Positions 21,422 through 30,794 of a stretch of 64,000 bases of DNA are shown here, piece by piece. Source of the stretch: Candidatus Fukatsuia endosymbiont of Tuberolachnus salignus. GTDB lineage: Bacteria > Pseudomonadota > Gammaproteobacteria > Enterobacterales > Enterobacteriaceae. Within the stretch, counting starts at the first letter, position 1. Every line of letters starts with the position of its first letter. The position numbers and the translations under genes are program-made. The notes under the pieces are model-generated. The model was given only the letters and a program-made list of their open reading frames with translations, did not search any database and was not told the DNA's origin. The DNA lies in the NCBI RefSeq assembly GCF_964030845.1, contig NZ_OZ034983.1:2914001-2978000 (forward strand). The letters run 5' to 3'.

Positions 21422-22711
21422 CTAAACAATATAATCGACTAATTTTTGTTCTTCCTTACACAAACGGCACCACTTGGCCACAGGCATCCGAATTAACATA
21501 CCAACGTGCCCACTTTCTTCTATTACCCATTTTTTTTCAATTGATTGCAGTTGGTGTAAACGGCTAAGTAGACGGCCCTCCTCGGGCGGTAATTTCAATT
21601 CATACTGTGCTACCTCACCACTAAGACGCTCGCTCAGCGCTTGAAAGAGCAACGAAATGCCAGCTCCGGTTTGCGCTGAGACCCACACTCGGACGGGTAC
21701 ATTTTCTTCGTTACGATCAATACGTGGCATCACTCCAGACAACCTGTCAATTTTATTCATCACTAAGAGTCGAGGAACTTCATCAGCGGTAATTTCCTTT
21801 AGCACTACATCAACCGCCATCATATTTTCATCAACACGCAGATCCGCAGCATCAACAATATGTAACAATAATGAGGCTTGCCGCGTTTCCTGTAGTGTCG
21901 CTTTAAAAGCAACGACCAAATCATGCGGCAAATGCCGGATAAAACCAACGGTATCCGCCAATACGGTCTCCCCCACATCCGTCACGTTGATGCAGCGCAA
22001 GGTAGGATCGAGAGTAGCAAAGAGCTGGTCAGCCGTATAGACATCGGCTGCCGTCATTCGATTAAATAAACTAGATTTACCCGCGTTAGTGTAACCGATT
22101 AGCGAAACTGTAGGAACTTGCGCTCTGCTACGTGCCCGCCTCCCCTGTTCACGCTGTTTTGCTACCCGTTCCAGCCGACCTAGAATCAAACTGATACGGT
22201 CACGTAATAAACGACGGTCAGTTTCCAGCTGAGTTTCACCAGGCCCTCTTAACCCTATGCCCCCTTTCTGACGTTCCAAATGCGTCCAACCACGTACCAA
22301 TCTAGTGGCAATATGACGTAATTGCGCCAATTCAACTTGCAACTTACCTTCATGAGTACGGGCACGTTGAGCAAAAATATCTAAAATCAAACCGGTTCGA
22401 TCAATCACTCGACATGCACACAAACGTTCCAGATTTCTTTCTTGCGCAGCAGAAAGAACATGATCAAACAGTACAACAGATGCCCCCGTCGTTTTGACAA
22501 CAGCGGCGATTTCTTCGGCTTTACCCTTACCAACGAAATACTTTACATGGGGAAATTGGCGACTACCCGTGATAACGCTCACCGCCTCAACCCCCGCTGA
22601 AGAGACCAGTGATTCGAACTCGCGCAAATCTTCTGTATCTTTATCTTTTTTTTGAGAAAAAAAGATATGCACCAGGATAGCCCGATCCCCTACTTCATAA
22701 CGGTCAAACAA
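21422..22711 (-). CDS. hflX: Ribosome-associated GTPase HflX
   Basis: HflX (429 residues from this start; E. coli 426) is a GTPase that binds the 50S subunit and splits stalled ribosomes during heat stress. An N-terminal HflX domain (about 1-190, with GKGKAEEI and the VLFDHVLSAAQERNLE segment) precedes the G domain with G1 GYTNAGKSS near 203, G3 DTVGF near 251, G4 NKID near 318 and G5 SAQTGAG. I chose the TTG at 22711-22709, which aligns with E. coli MFDRY and has GAGAGG 8 nt upstream; the in-frame GTG at 22717 is only 2 nt from that site. It lies in the hfq-hflX-hflK-hflC order. Confidence 0.95.
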   Translation of the reverse strand: MFDRYEVGDRAILVHIFFSQKKDKDTEDLREFESLVSSAGVEAVSVITGSRQFPHVKYFVGKGKAEEIAAVVKTTGASVVLFDHVLSAAQERNLERLCACRVIDRTGLILDIFAQRARTHEGKLQVELAQLRHIATRLVRGWTHLERQKGGIGLRGPGETQLETDRRLLRDRISLILGRLERVAKQREQGRRARSRAQVPTVSLIGYTNAGKSSLFNRMTAADVYTADQLFATLDPTLRCINVTDVGETVLADTVGFIRHLPHDLVVAFKATLQETRQASLLLHIVDAADLRVDENMMAVDVVLKEITADEVPRLLVMNKIDRLSGVMPRIDRNEENVPVRVWVSAQTGAGISLLFQALSERLSGEVAQYELKLPPEEGRLLSRLHQLQSIEKKWVIEESGHVGMLIRMPVAKWCRLCKEEQKLVDYIV

Positions 22712-22818
22712 GTGCACAACCTCTCAAGCGGATAAAAGTAGCTAGCTTGGAAAACATAAAGTTATATTTTCTATACTGTTTTCCATCCTCGTTCACCAAC
22801 CAGGCGTGTTATTCAGCA

Positions 22819-23088
22819 TCATCGTTTTTCGGCCGCTGTTGCTGCAGCAGAAACGGTAGGATTATTATCCTTATGGAGTGACACCTGACGATCGGGCACG
22901 ACAGTAGAAATAGCATGTTTGTAGACCATTTGGTTCACCTTACTTCTTAACACGATAGCAAACTGGTCAAAAGACTCAATCTGTCCCTGAAGTTTAATAC
23001 CATTCACCAAATAAATAGAAACCGAAACCCTTTCACGACGTAACGCGTTTAGGAAAGGATCTTGTAAAGATTGTCCCTTATTAGCCAT
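22819..23088 (-). CDS. hfq: RNA chaperone Hfq
   Basis: Hfq (89 residues; E. coli 102) forms a hexameric ring that pairs small RNAs with mRNAs. The Sm core is intact: Q8, NGIKLQGQIESFDQFAIVL (Sm1) and the YKHAISTVVP Sm2 motif with the proximal-face Y-K-H. Several core positions are unusual compared with E. coli, namely FAIVLRSKVNQ where the common form is FVILLKNTVSQ. The flexible C-terminal tail is short, which mainly affects RNA cycling. It lies between miaA and hflX, as expected. Confidence 0.96.
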   Translation of the reverse strand: MANKGQSLQDPFLNALRRERVSVSIYLVNGIKLQGQIESFDQFAIVLRSKVNQMVYKHAISTVVPDRQVSLHKDNNPTVSAAATAAEKR

Positions 23089-23201
23089 CCCATCTTTTCC
23101 TTATTGTTTGTTGTTTTTAAGTAAGCAACTAGTGGCTCGAAAAGAAACTACGTAAAAATTTTCGCCCTGACATTTTGAGCGATTGTACACAATAGCTCAT
23201 G

Positions 23202-24143
23202 CTATATACTAACAACTTGTATTATAGAATCTAAAGTTTGCTGTGGTTTATCACTATCGAACCACTGAACAGCATTCCAACCCCGTAGCCAGGTTATTTG
23301 ACGTTTTGCGAGTTGACGTGTCGCACAAATTCCGCGGTAAACCATGTCATCATAGCCATAATCACCGGCGAAGTAAGACCACATATGGCGATAACCAACA
23401 CAGCGCATGGATGGCATATCCTTATGTAAATCCCCACGATCAAAGAGCGCCTTAACCTCTGCTTCAAATCCAGCATCCAGCATATGATGAAAACGAGATT
23501 CGATCCGCTGGTGCAAAAAATCACGATGCACAGGCACAATTGCAAATTGATAAACCCTGTACGGCAAAGTTTCACCGGAAGTTTTCATCAATTCCGTTAA
23601 AGTGTTACCCGAAATAAGAAAAACTTCCAGTGCCCTGATGAGTCTTTGAGGATCATTTGGATGAATTCGTTGCGCTGCAAGCGGATCCACACTCGCTAAC
23701 TGCTGGTGTAAAGCTTCCCATCCCAATTTTACCGCTTGCTGCTCAAGTTGCTGACGTATCACAGGATCTGCTGAGGGTAAGGGTGATAAGCCCTCCAAAA
23801 GGGCTTTGAAATATAGCATGGTGCCACCTACCAGTAATGGAATACGCCCGGTAGCGCTGATTTCAGCCATTTCTTTCAATGCGTCTCGACGAAAATTTGC
23901 GACAGAATAAGACTCGGCTGGATCACAAACATCAATCAAGCGGTGCGGAGTCAGTGCTAATTCTTGAGCACTGGGCTTCGCAGTGCCAATATCCATGCCA
24001 CGGTAAATTAGTGCAGAATCGACACTGATCAATTCTACCGGCAAATATTGCCGCAATGCTATTGATAACACCGTCTTACCAGAAGCAGTCGGCCCCATAA
24101 TAAAGATTGCACTGGGGCGGGTTACATTCTCAATTTTGTTCAT
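23202..24143 (-). CDS. miaA: tRNA dimethylallyltransferase MiaA
   Basis: MiaA (313 residues; E. coli 316) transfers a dimethylallyl group to A37 of tRNAs reading UNN codons; MiaB at 15550-16926 then methylthiolates it. The P-loop IMGPTASGKT is at residues 15-24, the catalytic region DSALIYRGMDIGTAKP near 43, and the family motifs HRLIDVCDP and VGGTMLYFKALLEGLSP follow. The C-terminal RQLAKRQITWLRG is also conserved. A longer frame starts at 24236, but the ATG at 24143 aligns with the family start. That start lies inside the end of mutL (14-bp overlap). Confidence 0.96.
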   Translation of the reverse strand: MNKIENVTRPSAIFIMGPTASGKTVLSIALRQYLPVELISVDSALIYRGMDIGTAKPSAQELALTPHRLIDVCDPAESYSVANFRRDALKEMAEISATGRIPLLVGGTMLYFKALLEGLSPLPSADPVIRQQLEQQAVKLGWEALHQQLASVDPLAAQRIHPNDPQRLIRALEVFLISGNTLTELMKTSGETLPYRVYQFAIVPVHRDFLHQRIESRFHHMLDAGFEAEVKALFDRGDLHKDMPSMRCVGYRHMWSYFAGDYGYDDMVYRGICATRQLAKRQITWLRGWNAVQWFDSDKPQQTLDSIIQVVSI

Positions 24144-25941
24144 GTAGTAACATTGCCAATGTAGACTGTATATCAATAAATTGTAAAAGTTCTGCTGGCG
24201 GAGATCGCACCAGATGAGGGCAAAGACGTTCAACATCAGTCAATAACTGTATCGCTTGTGAAACATTCCACATCTTATGCTCACTGCTAAGATGCCTAGC
24301 AATCCACGTAGCCAGTACTTCTGACGATATTTTATCCTGCTTAGACAAATAGATTAACAATTCTGGTATCAATTTTTGTAAATTTTGGTCACGTAACGGT
24401 AACGATACCGCATGTAAAGTCACTCGATTTTGCGTGATCGTCAGCTCAATTCCCATCATGGACAGTAAATTTTTATGGTGCTGATATGCCATGATTTCGG
24501 TTTTATCCAGATTAAGCTTTAACGGAATGAGCAAAGGCTGTGCCCGTAATGCCTGTGGCAGTCGGTTAAGCTGTGTTTGTTTCAAGCAACGCTCAGCCAC
24601 CGATAAAGCCAACAATGCGATTCTCTGATCACTATACTCAATTAACGCATAGCAGGGCAGAAAGATGCTGAGCACCCGACCAAAACTATGACAAGAACTA
24701 TTACGGTTAACACCATGATGATTAGCATAGACGGCTCCCCATTGCTCCCGCGCAACCAATTTATCGCTATCAGTATGCTGATGGGGTTCTTTAAGCGATT
24801 CTGGTTGTGCGTATTTATTCAATCCAGCAGAAACACGAGTTTTAGGCTGCCAGCCAGGTGTTTCTAACGCAGTGTCGATACTCAACACAGGTTGAGTGCC
24901 AGATTGCAGAACCTCTAATGGTAGATCTCCCTGTTGTCGAGCCTTATGTTGCAAAACTGCAGTGACAGCCTGATAAATAAAATCATGCACCAGCCTGGCT
25001 TGATGGAATCGCACCTCTTGTTTTGCCGGATGCACATTGACATCGACCTGATGGGGATCGAGGTCCAGATAGAGCACATAAGAGGGTTGCTGACCATCTT
25101 TTAATAAATCCTGATAAGCTTGGCGGATGGCATGGTTTATCACTCGATCACGCATCATGCGCTTATTAACATAACAATATTGTATTTCATTCAAGGAACG
25201 TTTGACGGCAGGATCCACCACCCAGCCACCAATAGCCAAGTCGCCATGCTGCCACGAAATGGCTAACGCATGTTGTAAAAATGCCGCACCACAGATACTC
25301 GCTAATCGACGCTCATATTGTGATGGATCGAGGGCAGATCGATACTGACGTATCAACTTATCATTATGACCAAGATTGATGGTAACATCGAAGCGTGCCA
25401 GGGCAATACGCCGAACTACTTCATCAATATGACCAAATTCGGTTTTTTCCGTGCGCATGAATTTGCGACGCGCCGGCGTATTATAAAACAAATCTAATAC
25501 CTCAAGCGTACTACCGACCGGATGAGCAGCTGGTTTGATAGTCACCGCCATATCACGTCCTTCCACATAAGACTGCCAGGCCTCTGCTTGTTTAGCCGTA
25601 CGTGAAGTTAACATCAAGCGGGATACCGAACTAATACTAGCCAGTGCCTCACCACGAAACCCCATACTAAGAATGGTTTCCAGATCTTCCAATGAACGTA
25701 TTTTACTCGTGGCGTGTCGAGCCAATGCCAACGACAGTTCTTCTTTAGCAATGCCACAACCATTATCTCGAATACGAATAAGTTTCGTGCCACCACGTTC
25801 GATATCGATGTCAATGCGCGTCGCACCCGCATCCAAACTGTTTTCTAGTAACTCTTTGACTACCGATGCAGGTCGTTCCACCACCTCTCCTGCAGCGATC
25901 TGATTAGCAAGTTGTGGTGGTAATATCTGAATCGGCATCAT
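24130..25941 (-). CDS. mutL: DNA mismatch repair protein MutL
   Basis: MutL (603 residues; E. coli 615) links mismatch recognition by MutS to the nicking enzyme MutH, which is also in this window (35169-35861). The GHKL ATPase motifs are intact: ELLENSLDAGATRIDIDIE near residue 30, DNGCGI near 59, GFRGEALASISSVS near 94 and the QVDVNVHPAKQEVRFHQ loop near 300. The linker (about 330-420) is shorter than in E. coli, which is usual variation. The C-terminal dimerisation domain is conserved (LLTDVERLCPHLV). Presence of both mutL and mutH suggests methyl-directed repair is kept; mutS is not in the window. Confidence 0.97.
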   Translation of the reverse strand: MMPIQILPPQLANQIAAGEVVERPASVVKELLENSLDAGATRIDIDIERGGTKLIRIRDNGCGIAKEELSLALARHATSKIRSLEDLETILSMGFRGEALASISSVSRLMLTSRTAKQAEAWQSYVEGRDMAVTIKPAAHPVGSTLEVLDLFYNTPARRKFMRTEKTEFGHIDEVVRRIALARFDVTINLGHNDKLIRQYRSALDPSQYERRLASICGAAFLQHALAISWQHGDLAIGGWVVDPAVKRSLNEIQYCYVNKRMMRDRVINHAIRQAYQDLLKDGQQPSYVLYLDLDPHQVDVNVHPAKQEVRFHQARLVHDFIYQAVTAVLQHKARQQGDLPLEVLQSGTQPVLSIDTALETPGWQPKTRVSAGLNKYAQPESLKEPHQHTDSDKLVAREQWGAVYANHHGVNRNSSCHSFGRVLSIFLPCYALIEYSDQRIALLALSVAERCLKQTQLNRLPQALRAQPLLIPLKLNLDKTEIMAYQHHKNLLSMMGIELTITQNRVTLHAVSLPLRDQNLQKLIPELLIYLSKQDKISSEVLATWIARHLSSEHKMWNVSQAIQLLTDVERLCPHLVRSPPAELLQFIDIQSTLAMLLHEQN

Positions 25942-25965
25942 CGTTCCTTTTGCTAATGTATGTTA

Positions 25966-26019
25966 GAGCCTATCCGAAATCTGTTGCTATCGCTGATACT
26001 TCATCAAAAATGCGCTCAT
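25966..26019 (-). repeat. R1 repeat, right-end fragment
   Basis: Read on the minus strand it contains GATGAAGTATCAGCG and ends AGATTTCGGATAGGCTC, matching the right part of R1. It fills most of the mutL-amiB gap in an operon where E. coli has almost none. Confidence 0.6.
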
Positions 26020-26034
26020 CATTACCAGGGATCT

Positions 26035-27369
26035 TCAACGTCGAGTCGGCGAAACCTGTAACGGGTGCGCCAAAAAATAATTGCGTAAACCTTGATAAAT
26101 CGCCTGAGCAATTTTACCCTGGTACTCATCACTACCAAGCAACCGTTCTTCCATGCTATTGCTAATAAAGCCGGTTTCCACCAATACCGAAGGAATATCG
26201 GGTGAACGTAATACCCCAAGACTGGCATGTTCAGGTTCAACTTTATGAATGGAGCCAACACGTTTCAATTCACGTAGCATACTAGCCGCGATGGCATAAC
26301 CAACACGCTGAGAATGACCAAATTGCAAATCTAACACTGCTTTGCTTAGGTACGGATCGGCTGAAGGACTAGCTAGCAGATCACCCGCACCACCAAGCAG
26401 CTCCGACTGTTTTTCGTGTTGTTCCAACCAATTACCAAGTTCACTGTTAGCACGGCGATTAGATAACACCCAAACTGACGCGCCCCTCGCGCGGCGGTTT
26501 GGGGCAGCATCGGCGTGAATAGACACCAATACATTAGCCTTTTGTTTACGTGCTACATCAGAACGCCCCATTACCGAGAGGAAATAATCGCCATTACGGG
26601 TTAATACCGGTTTAAACAACGGATCGTTATCGAGTAAAGCCGCTAATTTACGTGCAACACTAATAGTAACATGCCTCTCTTGCAAACCATTTTGACCAAC
26701 AGCACCTGGATCTTGGCCACCATGTCCGGCATCGATGGCAACAATAACCAAACCGCTAGCGCCACGATTACTGACAGATGAACCTGCCGTTTTCACCGTA
26801 CGGGCTGATCCTGTGGTCATCATTCCAGTAGTCGTAACACCTGTAGTAACAGTGCCGACACTATTCTTGCCGATCCCTACTGGCTGATTATTAAATGGAT
26901 TATTACTCTCGCTAGAGGATTTAGGTTGCAGCATAGATGCTATTTCACGAGCTGGTGTCTTTCCTTCAGCGATCAGGGTGAAAATCACCTGATACACGTT
27001 GCCCGCTTGCTTAGCGAGCACATTGGTTTTCACTTTTCGCGTCAAATCAAATACTAGACGAGTACTTTGTGTGTCTCGGGGTTGACTAGAACGAATTTTT
27101 TTTAACAGATGAGGTTCACGGAACGCCAAAGGTAAACCTGAAACAGTGCCACTTTGCCGAACATCCAGCACCAATCGCTCAGGATCCTGTAACAGAAAAA
27201 AATCATACACTGGGCGTTGATCAAAACTCAGTATCACTTTGCTCTCAGTAAACCCGTTACTAACGTTGATATCGGTTAATTTCATCGCCCAAGAAAAAAC
27301 GGGGACGACCAAAACGCAAAAAATAGCAACAAACAAAAGGGGAACACTGTAACGCCAGTTAAATATCAT
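26035..27369 (-). CDS. amiB: N-acetylmuramoyl-L-alanine amidase AmiB
   Basis: AmiB (444 residues; E. coli 445) is a periplasmic zinc amidase that splits septal peptidoglycan during daughter-cell separation and is activated by EnvC. An N-terminal signal (about 1-28) is followed by an AMIN domain (about 30-125: DINVSNGFTESKVILSFDQRPVYDFF), a low-complexity Thr/Gly/Ser linker, and the amidase_3 domain with zinc ligands in AIDAGHGGQDPGAVG near 210, an NVLVSIHADAAP motif near 283 and the C-terminal VLVETGFISNSMEE near 402. No LysM domain follows. The start overlaps tsaE by 11 bp. Confidence 0.96.
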   Translation of the reverse strand: MIFNWRYSVPLLFVAIFCVLVVPVFSWAMKLTDINVSNGFTESKVILSFDQRPVYDFFLLQDPERLVLDVRQSGTVSGLPLAFREPHLLKKIRSSQPRDTQSTRLVFDLTRKVKTNVLAKQAGNVYQVIFTLIAEGKTPAREIASMLQPKSSSESNNPFNNQPVGIGKNSVGTVTTGVTTTGMMTTGSARTVKTAGSSVSNRGASGLVIVAIDAGHGGQDPGAVGQNGLQERHVTISVARKLAALLDNDPLFKPVLTRNGDYFLSVMGRSDVARKQKANVLVSIHADAAPNRRARGASVWVLSNRRANSELGNWLEQHEKQSELLGGAGDLLASPSADPYLSKAVLDLQFGHSQRVGYAIAASMLRELKRVGSIHKVEPEHASLGVLRSPDIPSVLVETGFISNSMEERLLGSDEYQGKIAQAIYQGLRNYFLAHPLQVSPTRR

Positions 27370-27847
27370 TGTTTGAATACCGTGACTCAGCAGCTAAACG
27401 CTGTAATAGTTCGACACCGTAGTCAGAACAAGCCACTAACCGGGCCTGACGCCCTTGCTGATGATAAGCTAAATGAAGCTTAATATCTGCTTTGGGCAAA
27501 AAACCGGCTCCTTTTTGTGGCCATTCCACCAAACAGATAGCCTGTTGATCAAAATAATCACGGACACCCATAAATTCCAATTCTTCCGCATCAGCTAAAC
27601 GATACAGGTCGAAATGATAAACTGCTCTTGGTGTTAAAATATAAGGTTCAACCAAAGTATAAGTAGGACTTTTTACACTACCACGATGGCCCAAGGCACG
27701 AAGAAAACCACGGCTGAAGGTGGTTTTTCCACTGCCTAACTCACCGAGAAGATAAATAACGCTAGCACTATTGCAAACAGACGCCAAAACGGAACCCAAT
27801 GCAACGGTGGCAACTTCATCAGGTAAAAATAAAACCTGTTTTTTCAT
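27359..27847 (-). CDS. tsaE: tRNA threonylcarbamoyladenosine biosynthesis ATPase TsaE
   Basis: TsaE (YjeE; 162 residues, E. coli 153) is the ATPase needed with TsaB, TsaC and TsaD to make t6A37 in ANN-reading tRNAs. The P-loop GELGSGKTTFSRGFL lies near residue 35, the switch-like SPTYTLVEPY near 62, HFDLYRL near 83 and the Walker-B-like LVEWPQKG near 110. A longer frame reaches 27931, but the ATG at 27847 fits the family start. It begins the tsaE-amiB-mutL-miaA-hfq-hflXKC series, the E. coli order. Confidence 0.95.
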   Translation of the reverse strand: MKKQVLFLPDEVATVALGSVLASVCNSASVIYLLGELGSGKTTFSRGFLRALGHRGSVKSPTYTLVEPYILTPRAVYHFDLYRLADAEELEFMGVRDYFDQQAICLVEWPQKGAGFLPKADIKLHLAYHQQGRQARLVACSDYGVELLQRLAAESRYSNNDI

Positions 27848-27967
27848 GCTGTAATATCTATTTTGCTTTGCGAGTTCAAGAGTAACATGCTGTATCTCAG
27901 CAAAGTGATTAACCACTGCAAGTAAAAGCATCCATACTTTCAGCGTAACTGAACAAGATCTCGCACA

Positions 27968-28171
27968 TTACCTGACATGTTGCCACATCGAAGACGGAAC
28001 CTTATCGAAAAATTTATCCGCAATAACCTCTGCCAATCTATGATCCGCAGCAGAATTAAACGATTCTAGCTCATCATCAGAAAGTTCGTACCTATTCTTT
28101 TCAATTACCCTCTCTAAGGTAGCAAGAGTCCTACATTTTCTTAAACGCATTAAATAATCTGTTTTTGTCAT
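27968..28171 (-). CDS. hha: Hha/YmoA family expression modulator
   Basis: A 67-residue protein (MTKTDYLMRLRKCRTLATLE...SSMWQHVR) almost identical in pattern to Yersinia YmoA and E. coli Hha, which bind H-NS and silence virulence and transferred genes according to temperature and salt. The family core YELSDDELESFNSAADHRLAE is fully conserved. The frame extends further upstream to 28252, but the ATG at 28171 fits the family start. In Yersinia and E. coli the gene is preceded by tomB, whose product counteracts Hha; the region upstream here holds only an R1 repeat, so the modulator is alone. Confidence 0.93.
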   Translation of the reverse strand: MTKTDYLMRLRKCRTLATLERVIEKNRYELSDDELESFNSAADHRLAEVIADKFFDKVPSSMWQHVR

Positions 28172-28240
28172 GATGAATAATCTTCTCGATATACAAATAA
28201 ATATAGGACAACCATCTCTTAAGTTTTGACCACGCCATAA

Positions 28241-28374
28241 GCATATTCGCAATCTATTACACTCGCTGACACTCCGCCAAAAATGTACTCAGAATAATAC
28301 TCATTGACCCTATGTAAACTTTCGCTCATTTCGTCTTCGTCTGAGCGTCGTTCATAACGATTTCGAATAGATTC
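28241..28374 (-). repeat. R1 repeat, degenerate full-length copy
   Basis: In minus orientation the family blocks follow in order: GAATCTATTCGAAATC at the left end, GACGCTCAGACGAAG, TGAGCGAAAGTTTACATAGGG, TGAGTATTATTCTGAG, GTGTCAGCGAGTGTAATAG, and a right end resembling AGATTGCGAATATGC. Many substitutions show it is older than copies B to E. Confidence 0.65.
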
Positions 28375-28966
28375 CGAGAAAAATATCTTTCTTACTGAGA
28401 GAAATTTCTTTCATTTAAGGAAGTTATTTTTAAATTTATGATGCAAAGAAGCAGTGTATCCGCTTACGCTACCCAGCGTACTCGGGGAAGTAGAATCGTT
28501 CACCCAGAGATATTGTTACAGTACGGATCTTTACACAAGAAATGCAATTGGGCAATATGATTTCTCTTTGACAAGAACTTTTCATATCATCCAACCCGTT
28601 GTGTTTTTATTGATTGTCATCTAGCTACCAGCAGAGCCATTAAATAACAGCAAAAAAATTAAGCACAACGAATACGATGCACATAAATCATTTTTCAATC
28701 TTACGTGCCACATTATTACTTAATTTTACAATTTATCCCGGGTGGAACTGTTGTAATTATCGACTATTATTAAAAATAAACTTTACAGAATTGATATCTT
28801 TCGGTTACCACACAACGGTAATTCATTGAATAATTAGCCTTTAGATGAAGTAAAATTCAATAACGTTTTAATAAATATAAGCATAATTTATCTTTCTCGA
28901 ATGCGTTAAATACAGATAGCGCAGAGGAAGGAGTATACTTGCATATTATTTGCAGGAGATAAATTC
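28375..28966. other. Long AT-rich intergenic region before yoaH
   Basis: No reading frame, RNA gene or terminator could be supported in these ~590 bp. A TATACT hexamer at 28933-28938, about 29 bp before the yoaH start, could be a -10 box, but the -35 match is weak. The start codon at 28967 is preceded by the ribosome-binding sequence AGGAG near 28952-28957. Part of the stretch may be decayed coding sequence. Confidence 0.5.
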
Positions 28967-29200
28967 ATGTTAACGGACATGCCCTCGATTTCCCATCAGG
29001 AACAACAAAAAGCAGCGGAAAAAGTTCACCAATTGATATCAACGGGAATGAGTAGCGCTGAAGCGATCACGTTAGTAGCACAAGAAATTCGGATGCAACA
29101 TAAAGACGATCCTCAAGTGACCCTGTTTTTTGATGACGACCTTGATGACGACCTTGAGAAAGCGACTAAATCGATATATCGTCAGGAGTCACCATTGTGA
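28967..29200 (+). CDS. yoaH: UPF0181 family protein YoaH
   Basis: The 77-residue protein matches the small YoaH family of unknown function. The N-terminal segment LPS-like PSISHQEQQKAAEKVHQLISTGMSSAEAI aligns with E. coli [29 protein letters not shown], followed by LVAQEIR. It is longer than E. coli YoaH (59) and has an acidic insert FFDDDLDDDLEKA, in which a DDDL unit is doubled. Its TGA overlaps the GTG start of dbpA, so the two are translationally coupled here; in E. coli yoaH is not next to dbpA. Confidence 0.85.
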   Translation: MLTDMPSISHQEQQKAAEKVHQLISTGMSSAEAITLVAQEIRMQHKDDPQVTLFFDDDLDDDLEKATKSIYRQESPL

Positions 29201-30592
29201 GTACTACTGGTTTTTCTTCATTAACGCTGCCTGCCGAACAGTTGTCGAATCTTAAAGAATTGGATTACAACGAAATGACACCGATACAGGCAGCAGTATT
29301 ACCGGCAATCCTTAAAGGACAGGATGTCCGTGCCCAGGCCCAAACCGGCAGCGGTAAAACGGCAGCGTTTGGCATCGGTTTGCTGGATAAAATTGCTATG
29401 GGAGCATTTGTCACGCAAGCTTTGGTACTCTGTCCAACACGTGAATTGGCAGATCAAATCAGTAAAGAGCTACGCCGTTTAGCCCGTTTTACACAAAATA
29501 TTAAAATTTTAACCCTCTGTGGTGGTCAGCCGATGGGGCAACAGCTCAATTCTCTGGTGCATGCTCCTCATGTTGTGGTCGGTACCCCGGGTCGTATCCA
29601 GGAACATCTGAGTAAAACTACCTTAATATTAAAGGGGCTAAAAGTACTAGTGCTGGATGAAGCTGACCGCATGCTGGATATGGGTTTTAGTGAAACCATC
29701 GATAAGATTATTAATTACGCTCCGCAACAATACCAAACTCTATTATTTTCCGCTACTTATCCTGTCGGAATTGAACAAGTTAGCGCAAAAATACAGCGTC
29801 ATCCATTAAATGTGGTCGTTGCACAACAAGAAAACGAAACCTCTATTGAACAGGTATTTTACGAAACTACCTGTGAAGAGCGTTTGCCACTACTGATTAC
29901 GGTACTCAGACATTATCAACCAAGTTCTTGTGTAGTATTTTGTAATACCAAACGAGATTGCCAGGATGTCTATCGAACCCTTGGATCCTGTGGTATGAGT
30001 GTATTGGCTTTACACGGAGATATTAGAACAATCTTTGCGAGATCAAGTATTAGTTCGGTTTACTAACCATAGCTGCCGTATTCTAGTTGCGACTGATGTT
30101 GCCGCCCGTGGTTTGGATATTAAAGATTTGGTATTAGTGGTTAACTTTGAATTGGCTTTTGATCCAGAGGTACATATTCATCGTATAGGACGTACCGGCC
30201 GAACGGGGAAAAATGGCCTTGCTCTAACGCTTTGTACACCACAAGAGATGAACAGAGCACACGCCATAGAAGACTATTTGCACACGAAACTAAGCTGGAT
30301 GCCCACTGAGAAAATACGTACGACCGATAGTTGCAATAATAGTGTCATACTGGAAGCAGAAATGATCACTTTGTGTATCGACGGTGGTCGTAAAGCCAAA
30401 ATACGCCCCGGAGACATTTTAGGTGCCCTAACAGGAAATGCCGGTTTAACCGCTGCTGATGTAGGAAAAATAGCTATATTCCCTGCACATGCTTACGTAG
30501 CTATCCGTAAAACGAGTGTAAAACGTGCTTTGCTACAGTTACAGCAAGGAAAAATTAAAGGTAAAAACTGTAAAGTACGCGAACTAAAATAA
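29197..30592 (+). pseudogene. dbpA: ATP-dependent RNA helicase DbpA, frameshifted
   Basis: DbpA is a DEAD-box helicase that acts on 23S rRNA hairpin 92 during 50S assembly. The first frame (GTG at 29197 to about 30021) holds Q motif, Walker A AQTGSGKTAAFG, DEADRMLDMG and SAT; the second (to 30592) holds ARFT-like VATDVAARGLDIKDLV, HRIGRTGRTG and the C-terminal RNA-binding domain that gives DbpA its specificity (LEAEMITLCIDGGRKAKIRPGD). The frames join after LALHGD: one extra base near 30022 separates GGAGAT from TTAGAACAATC. Both halves are otherwise well conserved, so the break is recent, or is a sequencing error. The first fragment alone ends at 30066 within helicase domain 2. Confidence 0.9.
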
Positions 30593-30703
30593 CCACGCTG
30601 TCTAGCCAACTAACCGGAGCGGCGAGGCGATATAACTCTAGATCTCGTGGAGAAAACGAACGAGGGAAAATATTTTTTAACACAGACACAATTCTAACCA
30701 ACA

Positions 30704-30735
30704 CAAAAACACAAACGAGCAGGGTAACCTGCTCG
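30704..30735 (-). terminator. Terminator of the groES-groEL operon
   Basis: A perfect 8-bp GC-rich stem CGAGCAGG (30716-30723) / CCTGCTCG (30728-30735) with loop GTAA. On the minus strand it is followed by TTTGTGTTTTTG. It lies 60 bp after the groEL stop. Confidence 0.75.
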
Positions 30736-30794
30736 CTTTCACTGCGGATAAGCTGCCTATAAAGAATCAATGTCCTCTATCAAGCAGTGGGGAA

